Of a stretch of DNA of 35,248 bases, positions 14,802-23,300 are shown one piece after another; position 1 is the stretch's first letter, and each line of letters begins with the position of its first letter. This stretch comes from Comamonadaceae bacterium CG12_big_fil_rev_8_21_14_0_65_59_15 (lineage in GTDB: Bacteria; Pseudomonadota; Gammaproteobacteria; Burkholderiales; Burkholderiaceae_C): NCBI GenBank assembly GCA_002786915.1, contig PCUV01000025.1:371-35618 (forward strand), read 5' to 3'. The translations under genes and the position numbers were made by a program. The notes under the pieces were generated by a model. The model searched no databases. It had not been told where the DNA came from and was given only the letters and a program-made list of their open reading frames with translations.

Positions 14802-15541
14802 TCAATTTTCCTGTACTTAGAACCCGACGGCTTACCGTGCAATTGCGCGAGCTGTCCATTGGCGAGTCGATTGCCTTGGCGGCCATGCCGGTGCACCTTG
14901 AGCAAGCCAACTGCACCGCTTTTCTGCGCAAAGCGGTAGGCTCAGTCAAAGGCATCGAAGATCCGGCGCAATGGACCGTGCAAGAGCGCATGCTGGTGGT
15001 TTGCCATTATCTGGCTTCGGTGCACGAAGACGGGCCTGACTTTTCATTGGGGGATGGCCACTATTCGGACTACCTCGACGGCGCTACTGACATCGCCTTG
15101 CCGGTGGCCGCCTTGGGCATTGGCGCCGTGGGGGGTGATGAATGGCAGATCAGGCACATGACCGGCGCTATGGCGGAGTCGATTGAACGCTCCATGGGAG
15201 AAGTGGAGGGCGTCAGCGGGCGCCTGCATTGGCTGCTTGGCAGCATGGCGGCGCAACTGGTGCTGGTGAGTGAAGTGCCGGTGGAGCCCACCAGTGGGGA
15301 GGGTGCGTTTGATGAATTTCTGGCTGCCCGCATGAAGGTGATCGCAGGCTACCCGGAGAGCGATTTCTCTGACCTGATGGCACGCTACGCAGAGGGCCGA
15401 GACAAGTTGCACCACCTGCTGCGGGCTGAGTTTGCGCCCGATGGCCTGGTGGCCTTGCCAAAAGGAGGTGGCGCTTTACCGCCCGCCCGATTTCCAGTTC
15501 GTTCCTGCCTCTCGAGAATGGCGCTTGAAATGGTCGGATAA
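14798..15541 (+). CDS. Putative tail assembly chaperone-like protein
   Basis: Starts at GTG within the preceding stop (GTGA) behind AAGGAG. The 247-residue product opens with INFPVLRTRRLTVQLREL and a long helical region with HLEQANCTAFLRKAVG and WTVQERMLVVCHYLA, a composition typical of tail assembly chaperones of contractile phages. Its last 35 codons overlap the start of the next ORF in the +1 frame, and the sequence AAAAGGAGG lies in the overlap, so a frameshifted longer product is possible. The C-terminal residues after the overlap start are Pro/Arg-rich and look unlike the rest of the protein. Confidence 0.45.
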   Translation: MINFPVLRTRRLTVQLRELSIGESIALAAMPVHLEQANCTAFLRKAVGSVKGIEDPAQWTVQERMLVVCHYLASVHEDGPDFSLGDGHYSDYLDGATDIALPVAALGIGAVGGDEWQIRHMTGAMAESIERSMGEVEGVSGRLHWLLGSMAAQLVLVSEVPVEPTSGEGAFDEFLAARMKVIAGYPESDFSDLMARYAEGRDKLHHLLRAEFAPDGLVALPKGGGALPPARFPVRSCLSRMALEMVG

Positions 15542-15770
15542 CCTGATGGATATGGCCTCTAGCCTGAGCCTGTATGCCAACACCCCGCTGCCTGCCGCGC
15601 TTGACATGCAGTCCAGTGTGGCGCGCCAGTTCTTTGAAGGCAAGCCGTTTGAGAATTGGCGCAAAGGGCGTGAGTCGGATCTGAAAATGCAGTCCGCCAT
15701 CGTCAATCGGCTCAATGATGTGATTCGAGCGTGCGGGATTGTGGCCAAGACGGTATCAAGGTCACGCTGA
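15468..15770 (+). CDS. Small helical protein overlapping the chaperone-like gene
   Basis: About 100 residues from GTG 15468; in-frame ATG 15441 and TTG 15432 are alternatives with poor ribosome sites. The product (starting ALYRPPDFQFVPASREWRLKW) has a helical C-terminal part with QFFEGKPFENWRKGRE. AAAAGGAGG occurs directly at the GTG, too close to serve it well, which raises the possibility that it is reached by frameshifting from the upstream gene. It ends just before recurrent motif copy 3. The function is not recognised; a partner of the tail assembly chaperone is a guess. Confidence 0.4.
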   Translation: MALYRPPDFQFVPASREWRLKWSDNLMDMASSLSLYANTPLPAALDMQSSVARQFFEGKPFENWRKGRESDLKMQSAIVNRLNDVIRACGIVAKTVSRSR

Positions 15771-15773
15771 ACA

Positions 15774-15785
15774 CGGAAAACACCC
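15774..15785. promoter_or_regulatory. Recurrent intergenic motif, copy 3
   Basis: cggaaaacaccc four bases after the stop at 15770, with the same acacgg and ccct flanks as copy 2. It stands 68 bp before the next gene. Confidence 0.55.
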
Positions 15786-15852
15786 CTGTTTGCGGGTGAT
15801 GGTGAATCTTAAAGTTTGACGCATCAGCCAGTCAATCTTCAAGGACACCATC

Positions 15853-16368
15853 ATGACCGTCTCAAACGCCGCTTACCTCAAATCATTTCACGATGTCACC
15901 GTAGGCCTTGGCCACAAGATCATCAACTCGGATTTCACCTTTGAAATTGAGGGCTTTGAGCAGTATTACATGCTGGCAAAGCAATGCCCATGGCCAATTT
16001 TGACGCCCGCAGAGGGTATTGAGGTGCCCACCGTGCTGGGCGCGGCTTTGTGGGAAAAGGGCCAGGTCAAGTTCCATCAACAGGGCGCCGTGGCCTTCCA
16101 GGAAACCCAGCTCGGGCACATCGATAAGCTGCTGATCGACTTGATCTCCAAAGGCGGCGAGTTCAATGCCAAGATTTACGAGGGTACGCCGCAAAAATTC
16201 CTGGTCGCCAAAAAGATCATCAAGTGCACCATTCAGGCCGACCCGGTTGACCGTGATTGGGAAAACCGCACCCAGCCCATGATGATCACCGGCACTATGT
16301 TCTACCACTACTACGGGGAAACTGTGAGTGGTACATCTACGCCTGGCGATGAAAGCGCCTACCGTTAA
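15853..16368 (+). CDS. Putative tail tube-like protein (171 aa)
   Basis: ATG preceded by CAAGGA. The protein has a run of beta strands (about residues 25-150), including SDFTFEIEGFEQYYML, GQVKFHQQGAVAFQET and QPMMITGTMFYHYYGE, the alternating strand pattern seen in tail tube and baseplate tube proteins of contractile phages. Size (171 residues) fits a tube subunit. It is located before the hub and spike genes. The assignment is by fold pattern and order only; a baseplate component is equally possible. Confidence 0.4.
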   Translation: MTVSNAAYLKSFHDVTVGLGHKIINSDFTFEIEGFEQYYMLAKQCPWPILTPAEGIEVPTVLGAALWEKGQVKFHQQGAVAFQETQLGHIDKLLIDLISKGGEFNAKIYEGTPQKFLVAKKIIKCTIQADPVDRDWENRTQPMMITGTMFYHYYGETVSGTSTPGDESAYR

Positions 16369-16769
16369 TGGCAACACTGGCTGAACTGGCAGACCGCTTT
16401 GCGCTGACTGAGCGGCCTGCTGGCAACTTGCTGGATGCAGCGGGCGTTTTGGCGCAAGCCATTGCGGCCGCCAACTTTTATGCCGGGTATGCGCAGATCA
16501 TCTCGCGCATCCCTGACCCGCTGGTCATTCCGGCTGCGGCCATCCCGTCCATTGCAGACACCACCGAGATCAGCGAGTCCGAGTGGGCACTGATCCGGTC
16601 GCTGTTCATGCTTTACGTGGAGCGCGAAACAGCGCTGCAGCTGGAGGCCTCACGCGGACTGGGCATGGATGTTTACGGGCGCGCCTCCAGCGAGGTAGCA
16701 GCAGACATCATGCAAATGGAGCTGGAATTGCCGCACCAAGCGTTTGTTGGTTTGATTGTGACGGTATGA
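16368..16769 (+). CDS. Small helical tail-region protein (133 aa)
   Basis: The ATG overlaps the preceding stop by one base and its own stop overlaps the methyltransferase ATG (ATGA). Residues about 20-45 (NLLDAAGVLAQAIAAANFYAGYAQIIS) and 68-90 (ESEWALIRSLFMLYVERETALQLE) are helical with Ala-rich stretches. I recognise no family. Gateway-type small proteins or tail-completion proteins of phages look similar. Confidence 0.45.
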   Translation: MATLAELADRFALTERPAGNLLDAAGVLAQAIAAANFYAGYAQIISRIPDPLVIPAAAIPSIADTTEISESEWALIRSLFMLYVERETALQLEASRGLGMDVYGRASSEVAADIMQMELELPHQAFVGLIVTV

Positions 16770-17830
16770 CGACTCTCTTAAAAGCGCCATTCCCCTATTT
16801 TGGAGGAAAGTCCGGTGCAGTCTCTGAGGTGTGGGCCGCATTGGGCGATGTGAAAAACTACGTCGAACCCTTTATGGGCAGCGCAGCCATGCTGCTTGGC
16901 GCACCTGATGGCAAACGCGTTGAAACTGCAAACGACTTTGATGGCTTTGTGGCTAACTTTTGGCGCGCCATTGCACACGATCCCGATGCTGTGGCGCACC
17001 ATGCCGATTGGCCAGTGAATGAGATTGATCTCGAAGCTAGAAACTGGTGGTTAACAAAACAAAGAGATGAGTTTAAGCAAAAACTTGGAGACCCGAACTT
17101 TTTTGATGCCAAAGTGGCTGGATGGTGGTGTTGGGGGATGTGCAACTCAATTGCCTGTGGTTGGGTTGCAGGAAAAAGCCCGTGGACGCATAACGGTGAA
17201 AATTGGGACAAGCGTCCACGAAGTGGGAATAAACACATCATTCCGCATCTAGGCGATGCTGGCCGGGGCATCAACCGCCAACTCCCGCATCTGCACCGTG
17301 GTCAGGGCATCAACCGCGCTACCGGCACTATGACCAGGCGCGAATTCATTTTTAACTGGATGAATGACTTGCATACCCGCTTGCGTGACGTGCGCATCAC
17401 TTGCGGAGACTGGAGCCGGGTAGTGAAAGACAGCGTAACTACCAGGCATGGCCTGACTGGTATTTTTCTCGACCCACCATACGAGAAGGGTGCGATGGAT
17501 TACGGCGCGGGCGGCATGAAGCAAGGCATTGCAAAAGACGTGCAGGCTTGGTGCGCAGCCAATGGCGACAACCCCAAGATCAGAATAGTTTTGTGTGGCC
17601 ACGTCAACGAACACGACGCACTGCTTGAGCACGGTTGGCACATCCGCAAGTGGCAAGCCAGATTGGGTTACGCCAAAACCGACGAGGCCGTTGCCAACAG
17701 CGCAGGTGAAACCCTGTGGTGCAGCCCGCATTGTGTTTCTGAATTTATGCCAAATCACCCCGCAGCGCCCGTCAAAAATGAGCAAGCAACTACGCAAAAT
17801 GTAGCGCAATTGGACTTGATAGGCGCATGA
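16766..17830 (+). CDS. dam: D12-class N6-adenine DNA methyltransferase
   Basis: A 354-residue Dam-like enzyme that transfers a methyl group from SAM to adenine N6 in DNA. Motifs are the D12 opening LKAPFPYFGGKSGAV (about 5-19), SAM-binding YVEPFMGSAAMLLG (about 31-44), and the catalytic DPPY at about 237-240. The recognition specificity is not readable here. The start is ATG 16766, which overlaps the upstream stop; an upstream extension would overlap the previous gene. It is embedded between tail genes and overlaps the hub gene by four bases, a moron-like placement. It could shield phage DNA from restriction. Central residues about 120-150 are Trp/Gly-rich, perhaps an insertion for DNA recognition. 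Confidence 0.85.
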   Translation: MTTLLKAPFPYFGGKSGAVSEVWAALGDVKNYVEPFMGSAAMLLGAPDGKRVETANDFDGFVANFWRAIAHDPDAVAHHADWPVNEIDLEARNWWLTKQRDEFKQKLGDPNFFDAKVAGWWCWGMCNSIACGWVAGKSPWTHNGENWDKRPRSGNKHIIPHLGDAGRGINRQLPHLHRGQGINRATGTMTRREFIFNWMNDLHTRLRDVRITCGDWSRVVKDSVTTRHGLTGIFLDPPYEKGAMDYGAGGMKQGIAKDVQAWCAANGDNPKIRIVLCGHVNEHDALLEHGWHIRKWQARLGYAKTDEAVANSAGETLWCSPHCVSEFMPNHPAAPVKNEQATTQNVAQLDLIGA

Positions 17831-18714
17831 TCCTCTACACCTCCAGCAACCAGCAGATTCGCGCCGACTTGATCAAGTCCGCCGTGCTTCGCTCTGACCT
17901 GTCGCCGGTGCCGGTCACGCTGGAGACTGACATACAAGTAGATGACGACCTGAAGGCGCAACTGGCCGAGGGCAAGACCATCAAAACACGCGATGACGAC
18001 GTGTTGCGCATCGTCAAGTCAACCCTGAAAATTGACCGATCTGCGCCCGGTGGCGACCGGCAAAAGGCGGTGCTGAGCATCACGGCCATGCTTGACCGCT
18101 GCCACACCATCGCCTTTGTGCGCACCCGCGCCGTTGTCAAGGAGAACCAAGTGCTCTCGGGCATCTACCGAGCCTGTGGCGCCACGTTGCAGGCGGTTGA
18201 CGCTGATTTTGCGGTGCCGCGCTTTACCTGCCCCATTGGGGACGCACCGAGTTTTCACATTGCCAGAGTTTTGCAGGAGGAGGGTGGTGTGGTGCGGTGG
18301 CGCAAGGGCAAGCTGCAGTTCTTCAGGCTGGCTGATCTGTTCAAGCAAAAAGCCATTGGCACGCTGCCCAACAACGCCACGACCGACCTTGACAGCGGCT
18401 TCGTTGAGCGCCACGAGGCACCTTCGTTCTTTTCGCTGAATGATGCCGGGGCCTTCGTCTTTGGGGATGTGTCCAAGCCGCGCGCCGTGCGCTACGCGCC
18501 CTTCAAAAACGCGCTGCGGCTGCGCAACATGACCAAGTATCTGGTGCAGCACAAAGTCATGAAGACGGACTACGCCTTCAACCTGTGCGCCGGTGACCTG
18601 ATCGACTTCGCGGGCGATGTGCCGCTGTGCGTGATTACCGCTGCACACGTTTTCGAGAACAACGATGGCGGCCAAAACCACTACACCCGGCTCTGGCTGG
18701 GCATGATCGGGTAA
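17827..18714 (+). CDS. Putative baseplate hub protein (gpD/gp27-like)
   Basis: A 295-residue protein whose ATG overlaps the methyltransferase stop (ATGA). It comes directly before the spike and PAAR genes, the usual place for the baseplate hub. The sequence has beta-rich segments (for example DLSPVPVTLETDIQVDDDL and SGIYRACGATLQAVDADFAVP) with a later YLVQHKVMKTDYAFNLCAGDLIDF, consistent with a hub of the gpD/gp27/VgrG-N-terminal fold, which often shows such repeated beta-barrel modules. The fold call is inferred from order and composition. Confidence 0.5.
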   Translation: MILYTSSNQQIRADLIKSAVLRSDLSPVPVTLETDIQVDDDLKAQLAEGKTIKTRDDDVLRIVKSTLKIDRSAPGGDRQKAVLSITAMLDRCHTIAFVRTRAVVKENQVLSGIYRACGATLQAVDADFAVPRFTCPIGDAPSFHIARVLQEEGGVVRWRKGKLQFFRLADLFKQKAIGTLPNNATTDLDSGFVERHEAPSFFSLNDAGAFVFGDVSKPRAVRYAPFKNALRLRNMTKYLVQHKVMKTDYAFNLCAGDLIDFAGDVPLCVITAAHVFENNDGGQNHYTRLWLGMIG

Positions 18715-18717
18715 GCC

Positions 18718-19134
18718 ATGGATTACGGAATGATGCCCGGGCGCTACCCTGCCATTGTCAAAACCTACGATCAGGCGCGCCGGACCTGCCGCATTGAAAT
18801 ACCCGGGCTGACTGAGGGGGCTGATGTGTTGCCAGAGGCGGAACTTGAGTACCCTATCGGGGACAAGTCACGCGCTGGGGTAAACCCCACCGAGATTGAG
18901 ATCACGCCCGGCGATACCGTGTGGGTGGCTTTTATTGGCGGCGATGCGCGCTACCCCATCATCACCGGATGGCGCAACCCGCAGGCGGGAAACTCGGTGG
19001 ACTGGCGCAGGTTCCATCACAAAAACATGGAATTTCTGGCTGATGGCACGATGCGGCTGACAGTGGGGGCGTCAGAGATCATTCTGACGCCATCTGGCAT
19101 CACCATGAATGCCCCACGGATTGACTTGAATTGA
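18718..19134 (+). CDS. Baseplate spike protein, gpV/gp5-like
   Basis: A 138-residue protein resembling the OB-fold part of P2 gpV and T4 gp5. Landmarks are GRYPAIVKTYDQARRTCRIEIPGL, the acidic EAELEYPIGDKS, GDTVWVAFIGGDARYPIITGWRNPQ (about 61-86), and the C-terminal beta segment GTMRLTVGASEIILTPSGITMN, like the start of the triple-stranded spike. It would form the membrane-piercing needle at the tail tip together with the next PAAR protein. The order hub, spike, PAAR supports the call. Confidence 0.75.
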   Translation: MDYGMMPGRYPAIVKTYDQARRTCRIEIPGLTEGADVLPEAELEYPIGDKSRAGVNPTEIEITPGDTVWVAFIGGDARYPIITGWRNPQAGNSVDWRRFHHKNMEFLADGTMRLTVGASEIILTPSGITMNAPRIDLN

Positions 19135-19136
19135 CC

Positions 19137-19424
19137 ATGCCTGCCGTCACTAGACTGGGAGACGGCTGCACCGGCCACGGCTGCTTTGGCGGGCGCGCCA
19201 ACGACCAGGCTTCTGGCGATGTGTTTGTCAACGGCATCGGCGCGCACCGCCAGGGCGACCACTGGGTCACCCACTGCTGCGGCCCGGTTTGTCACGATTC
19301 GACACTGGCGGCGGGGTCGAGCACAGTCTTTGTCAACGGCAAGCAACTGGGGCGCATTGGTGATCCGGTGGGTTGCGGTAGTGCATCAGCGGCAGGCTCT
19401 GGCAACGTGTTCGCAGGTGGCTGA
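19137..19424 (+). CDS. PAAR-repeat spike tip protein
   Basis: A 95-residue protein with a PAAR layout: MPAVTRLGDGCTGHG at the start, VFVNGIGAHRQGDHWVTHCCG, and the end segment VFVNGKQLGRIGDPVGCGS. PAAR proteins cap the spike of contractile injection devices and bind a metal at the tip using His/Cys residues, several of which are visible here. The start is ATG 19137, two bases after the previous stop. It sharpens the spike and may attach effectors to it, which makes the following cargo-like genes interesting. Confidence 0.85.
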   Translation: MPAVTRLGDGCTGHGCFGGRANDQASGDVFVNGIGAHRQGDHWVTHCCGPVCHDSTLAAGSSTVFVNGKQLGRIGDPVGCGSASAAGSGNVFAGG

Positions 19425-19493
19425 AATGCCGGAAAACAAAGCGTTTTAGCCCTCTTGTGGATGCCAATAATCTACCAACACAAAGGAGCAATC

Positions 19494-19976
19494 ATGGCAA
19501 ATCTGATATTTTCATTCGAGGACATGGGCCTCAAAAGTGATAAGGCCACCCGCAATTTGGTTAAGTATTTCGCCAGGGCTGGTAATGCGGTGGTGCAGGG
19601 CGAAGCCATTCCCACGGTCAAACGCACAGCGGGTATCAGTTACCGCGAGATGGTGTTGACCTTTAAGGACTCGCAAAAAGTCATCATGCGCATCAAGCAA
19701 AGCGGCGACATTTACCAGGTGTTGCTCAACGGCAAGGTGATACCAATCAAGCATCAAGACGATCACGTCAAGGCCATCACCGAGATTGTTCACGCATTGG
19801 ACAGTGGCAGTGCCAAGTTTCAGGCCATGCTGGTGAAGCTGCAAGCCAAGCCACCGGCTGGTATCCGAACGGCAGCGCCAAAGATGGAGGCAGTACTGAC
19901 TGAAAAGCGCGACACCCTGAAAACCGCCATTGCCACGGTGCGCGAAGAGATCGCCAAATTGGCAGAAACCGTTTGA
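19494..19976 (+). CDS. Small unknown protein before the HU gene (160 aa)
   Basis: ATG 19494 with AAAGGAG upstream; an in-frame earlier start is less likely. The product has an N-terminal alpha/beta region with SYREMVLTFKDSQKVIMRIKQSGDIYQVLLNGKVIPI (about 45-85) and a long C-terminal helix. I do not recognise a family. Because it is followed by HU-like and giant polyvalent genes, it could be a small partner protein of the anti-defence block. That is inferred from position. Confidence 0.45.
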   Translation: MANLIFSFEDMGLKSDKATRNLVKYFARAGNAVVQGEAIPTVKRTAGISYREMVLTFKDSQKVIMRIKQSGDIYQVLLNGKVIPIKHQDDHVKAITEIVHALDSGSAKFQAMLVKLQAKPPAGIRTAAPKMEAVLTEKRDTLKTAIATVREEIAKLAETV

Positions 19977-19998
19977 TTTTCAACCCAGAGGAGACCCC

Positions 19999-20280
19999 AT
20001 GAACCATACCGAACTCACCCGAGCCTTGTCAGCGGCCAGCAAGCTGACTCAAAAAGACGTGGAGGCTGTGCTTTCTGCACTGGCCACTGTGGTCACGGCG
20101 CAAGTCCAATCGGGCTCAGAGGTGGCCTTGCATGGCATTGGCAAGATCAAGGCCCGCCACAAAGCCGCCCGCACATCACGCAACCCGAAGACAGGCGCGG
20201 CAGTGGCAGTGCCGGCCAAACTGACGGCTGTATTTTCGGCATCGAAGTCGCTCAAGGATGCGTTGGCATTGAACCCATAG
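19999..20280 (+). CDS. HU/IHF-like DNA-binding protein
   Basis: A 93-residue protein with the HU fold: helical N-terminus (LTRALSAASKLTQKDVEAVLSAL), a GIGKIKARHKAARTSRNPKTG arm loop near residues 46-66, and the C-terminal VPAKLTAVFSASKSLKDAL. HU-like proteins bend and condense DNA. The start is ATG 19999 behind GAGGAG; an upstream in-frame extension is not needed. It sits right before the first giant gene, and the 3' end runs into recurrent motif copy 4. It could package or protect incoming DNA. Confidence 0.9.
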   Translation: MNHTELTRALSAASKLTQKDVEAVLSALATVVTAQVQSGSEVALHGIGKIKARHKAARTSRNPKTGAAVAVPAKLTAVFSASKSLKDALALNP

Positions 20281-20283
20281 ACC

Positions 20284-20295
20284 CGGAAAACACGC
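20284..20295. promoter_or_regulatory. Recurrent intergenic motif, copy 4 (variant)
   Basis: cggaaaacacgc, one base different from the other copies, right after the HU gene and 79 bp before the probable first-giant-gene start. Confidence 0.45.
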
Positions 20296-20300
20296 CAAAA

Positions 20301-20341
20301 AATGGGCATGGCGGCATCCTACGATGACCGCCATGCCCATT
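20301..20341. promoter_or_regulatory. Perfect 14-bp inverted repeat before the first giant gene
   Basis: aatgggcatggcgg (20301-20314) and its exact reverse complement (20328-20341) flank a 13-base loop that contains an in-frame ATG at 20324. No T-run follows. It may be a translation-control hairpin or a protein-binding dyad. The likely true start, ATG 20363 with GAGGT seven bases upstream, lies just outside. Confidence 0.6.
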
Positions 20342-20362
20342 CACATTTCTGAGGTCCAAGCC

Positions 20363-23300
20363 ATGCACCCACAACGCTACTGGAGTGCCGATGCGCTTCC
20401 TGTCGGCCAAACCATTGACCAACTGCTGTACGAGATTCGCTGCTCTGACCATGGAGACAACCTGATGCTTGATGGCGTCACGCTGGCCGACATCATGGAA
20501 GACTCAGACGGCACCGTGGCGCTTGACGCCATGGTGGCGCCCTTTGCTTCCCTGAATCGCAAGATGGAAGCGTTGCAGCGTGTCATGGAGCGCACCAGCG
20601 GCACAGTCAAGCCCGTGGCCATGCAGGTCACAGACCCGTTCACCCAGCGCGGCGTGGCCAACGTGGCAACCATCTTTGAGCTGTCGGATGGCCAGACGGT
20701 ATCGATCTATTTTCACAACCCGGACGTGACCCCCAAAAAGATGATGGGCACGGACGAAGTGATCTCGTGGAAGTGGCTGCTGAACAAGAAGGACATCACG
20801 ATTGTGGTGGCCCCTGAGCGTGGCAGTGACCTCAACATCAACGAAGTGGCTCGGCGCATCATGAAGCTGGCCGAAAAGAACAGCGCGGCATTCCAGCGCG
20901 TAAACGCCAAAAAGGCTGAATCCATGCAGCGCCTGGGCAACTTGAAGACTGAAATTGCCGGGCTTGAAAAGGAACTCAAAACGGTGCAGGATGAGCTGGG
21001 CGTTGCGCAGATGCAGGCCGAAGAGCGTGCGGCATCCAAAGATTCACGCGAGGCTCTACTGGCAGCCCAAAAGGCCGCGCGTGAGGCTGAGCTGGCTACC
21101 CGTGTGGCGCTGTATGACATCGGCAATACCAACACGAAAACAGGGCGCTGGAACAAGAGTGGCGGGCAACTGATTGTCAGTAGCGCCGAAGGTGGCTTAT
21201 ACAAGTGGGTGTTTGAGGACGTGGTTCAGCGCACCATCACCAACACTGTCGAGGCGGCTTTTGAATGGCTGGGCGGCGTGCTGATGGGCATGGGTGAGGC
21301 GGAGCTGAGCCGCGAGCAGGTGCTGAGCCGTTTGAAGTTCAAAGATGGGACGGACTTGCTGGGCGCCACCCCATCAGTTGCATTGCCGGACGCACGCGGG
21401 GCCAACACTCTTTTGAATGAATACCAGGCGCTGAAATCACAAAATCCAGAGGCGCTTCTTGCGCACCGGGTGGGTGACTTTTACGAGCTCTTTGAACAGG
21501 ACGCAAAAACGGCAGCATCATCTTTGGAGTTGACGCTTACCTCAAGAAACGGCACCCCGATGGCAGGTTTCATGTTTCATGCATTGGAGCAGAACCTAGC
21601 CAGTTTGGTCAAAAATGGATTTTCAGTTGCGGTTTCTGAGCGGGATGAGAGTGGCGTGTCTAGCATTGCAAGAATTGTCAAGCCTGAGTCGGTATCGCCT
21701 TCCGCTGCGCCTGTGGCTAGCGATGGTGGCGGTAGCGACAACTACGCATGGGCAGAAAAAGACATTGGCTACGCACCAAACCGCCCAAAAGGCAAGTTTT
21801 ATATGCTGGTTTCCAAATCCGATTCAGCTATTGCATCTGCATTCGGCGCCGCACCAAAATACAGCGACATGGTGCAGTATTTCGCTACGCCGGAAGATGC
21901 AGGCGTTTGGGCGAATGCAAATGGGTATGTGTTTGGGCCTAATCCGTATGTCGAAGTTGTGCCAGATATTCTTTCAGAAGAAGAACTTTCTGCCAAGGCT
22001 TTAAAGGTTCAAGACTACGTCGAAAAAGTTATTGCCGGGACCACAAAACTCAACAAAGTTGATATTGGCGTGATTTGCACCAGTGCAGCCGACAAGATCA
22101 TTGCAGTAACGGGATTGCCGGCACATTCAGCCATGGAAGTGATTATTGCTGATCGCGTAATTCACGCCACAAACAGGCATCCAGATTTAACCAATGAAGA
22201 CTGGGGCAGGCTGCCAAAATTGACAAACCAATTTGATGAAGTGGCGCTAGGCGAGAAAAATATAAATCCTGACCTGACCAGCATCGTTGTGAGGAAATCC
22301 TTCCCCGACGGAGAGGGGTTTGGCGCTGTTCTTGCGTTTGCTCAAGGCAAAGGCAAGAAGCGACTTAACCTGGTCACGTATTTCAAAGGTCGCGGTAAGA
22401 GCCTTGATGCATGGTGGGAAAAGAATAAGGGCCTTAACCCCCCCACTGTCCCGAACCACCCGGAACCTGCGTCTAGCGCCCATGAGGGTCTGTTAAAGCC
22501 CTTGGGGGAAACTGTACCCGCTCCAGCCGAGCCTGTCAACCCCGGCGCAGCCAGCACCAAAGAATCCCTGATCGAAGCCTACAAAGCCGCGTGGCAGACC
22601 GAGGCCGACAAGCTCAACGCACTGGTGGCCAGCGTGAACTGGGTGGGCATCACAGATGAAGCCAGTGGCAAATCCGAGATCACTCGCTTGTATGCCGAGT
22701 TGAAGAACACCAAAGACATTGCAGCAGCGCGCCAAGCCTTTGAGAACGCCGGATACAAAAACTGGAATGACCTACCCAATATGGATGATGTTCCTGGGTA
22801 TCGGGCGCACAGCGATGCCATGGATGCATTCCGGGACCTGAACCAAAAAATCAGCGACGCCATCAAAGACGCCACCAAAAAACAAGGGAAAGCCGACTTT
22901 GCGAACCTGCCAGCCAATGCGCCCATTGAAGACATGGCTCAGGTGGTGTACCGCAAGCATGGTATCGAGACCACTGGACGGAACGACTATTTTGAAAAGA
23001 TCATCCTGGCCATCAAAGACAAAGATGCTGAGGTCTTGCAAGGCGTGTTTGGCGGTGTTGGCAGCAACAACAACCTGGCTAGCATGGAGGTGTTTGAGCG
23101 CGCTACCGGGTTGAAGTTGGCCAACACGCAAAAAGCGCGTGCATTGCAGATTGACGCATGGGCAGACATCACCCCTGAGGCACGGGCACAGATCGAGGCT
23201 GACAAAGACGCCGCCTGGCAGGCCAAAGAGCTGATGGAGGCCGTTAAGGACAAATGGAACTACCTGACCTCATTCACCATTTACGGCAATGACCACATTG

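Noticed and set aside
16583..16765. Upstream extension of the methyltransferase
   Set aside because: Would overlap the preceding gene by more than 180 bases; the D12 domain begins at the ATG 16766.
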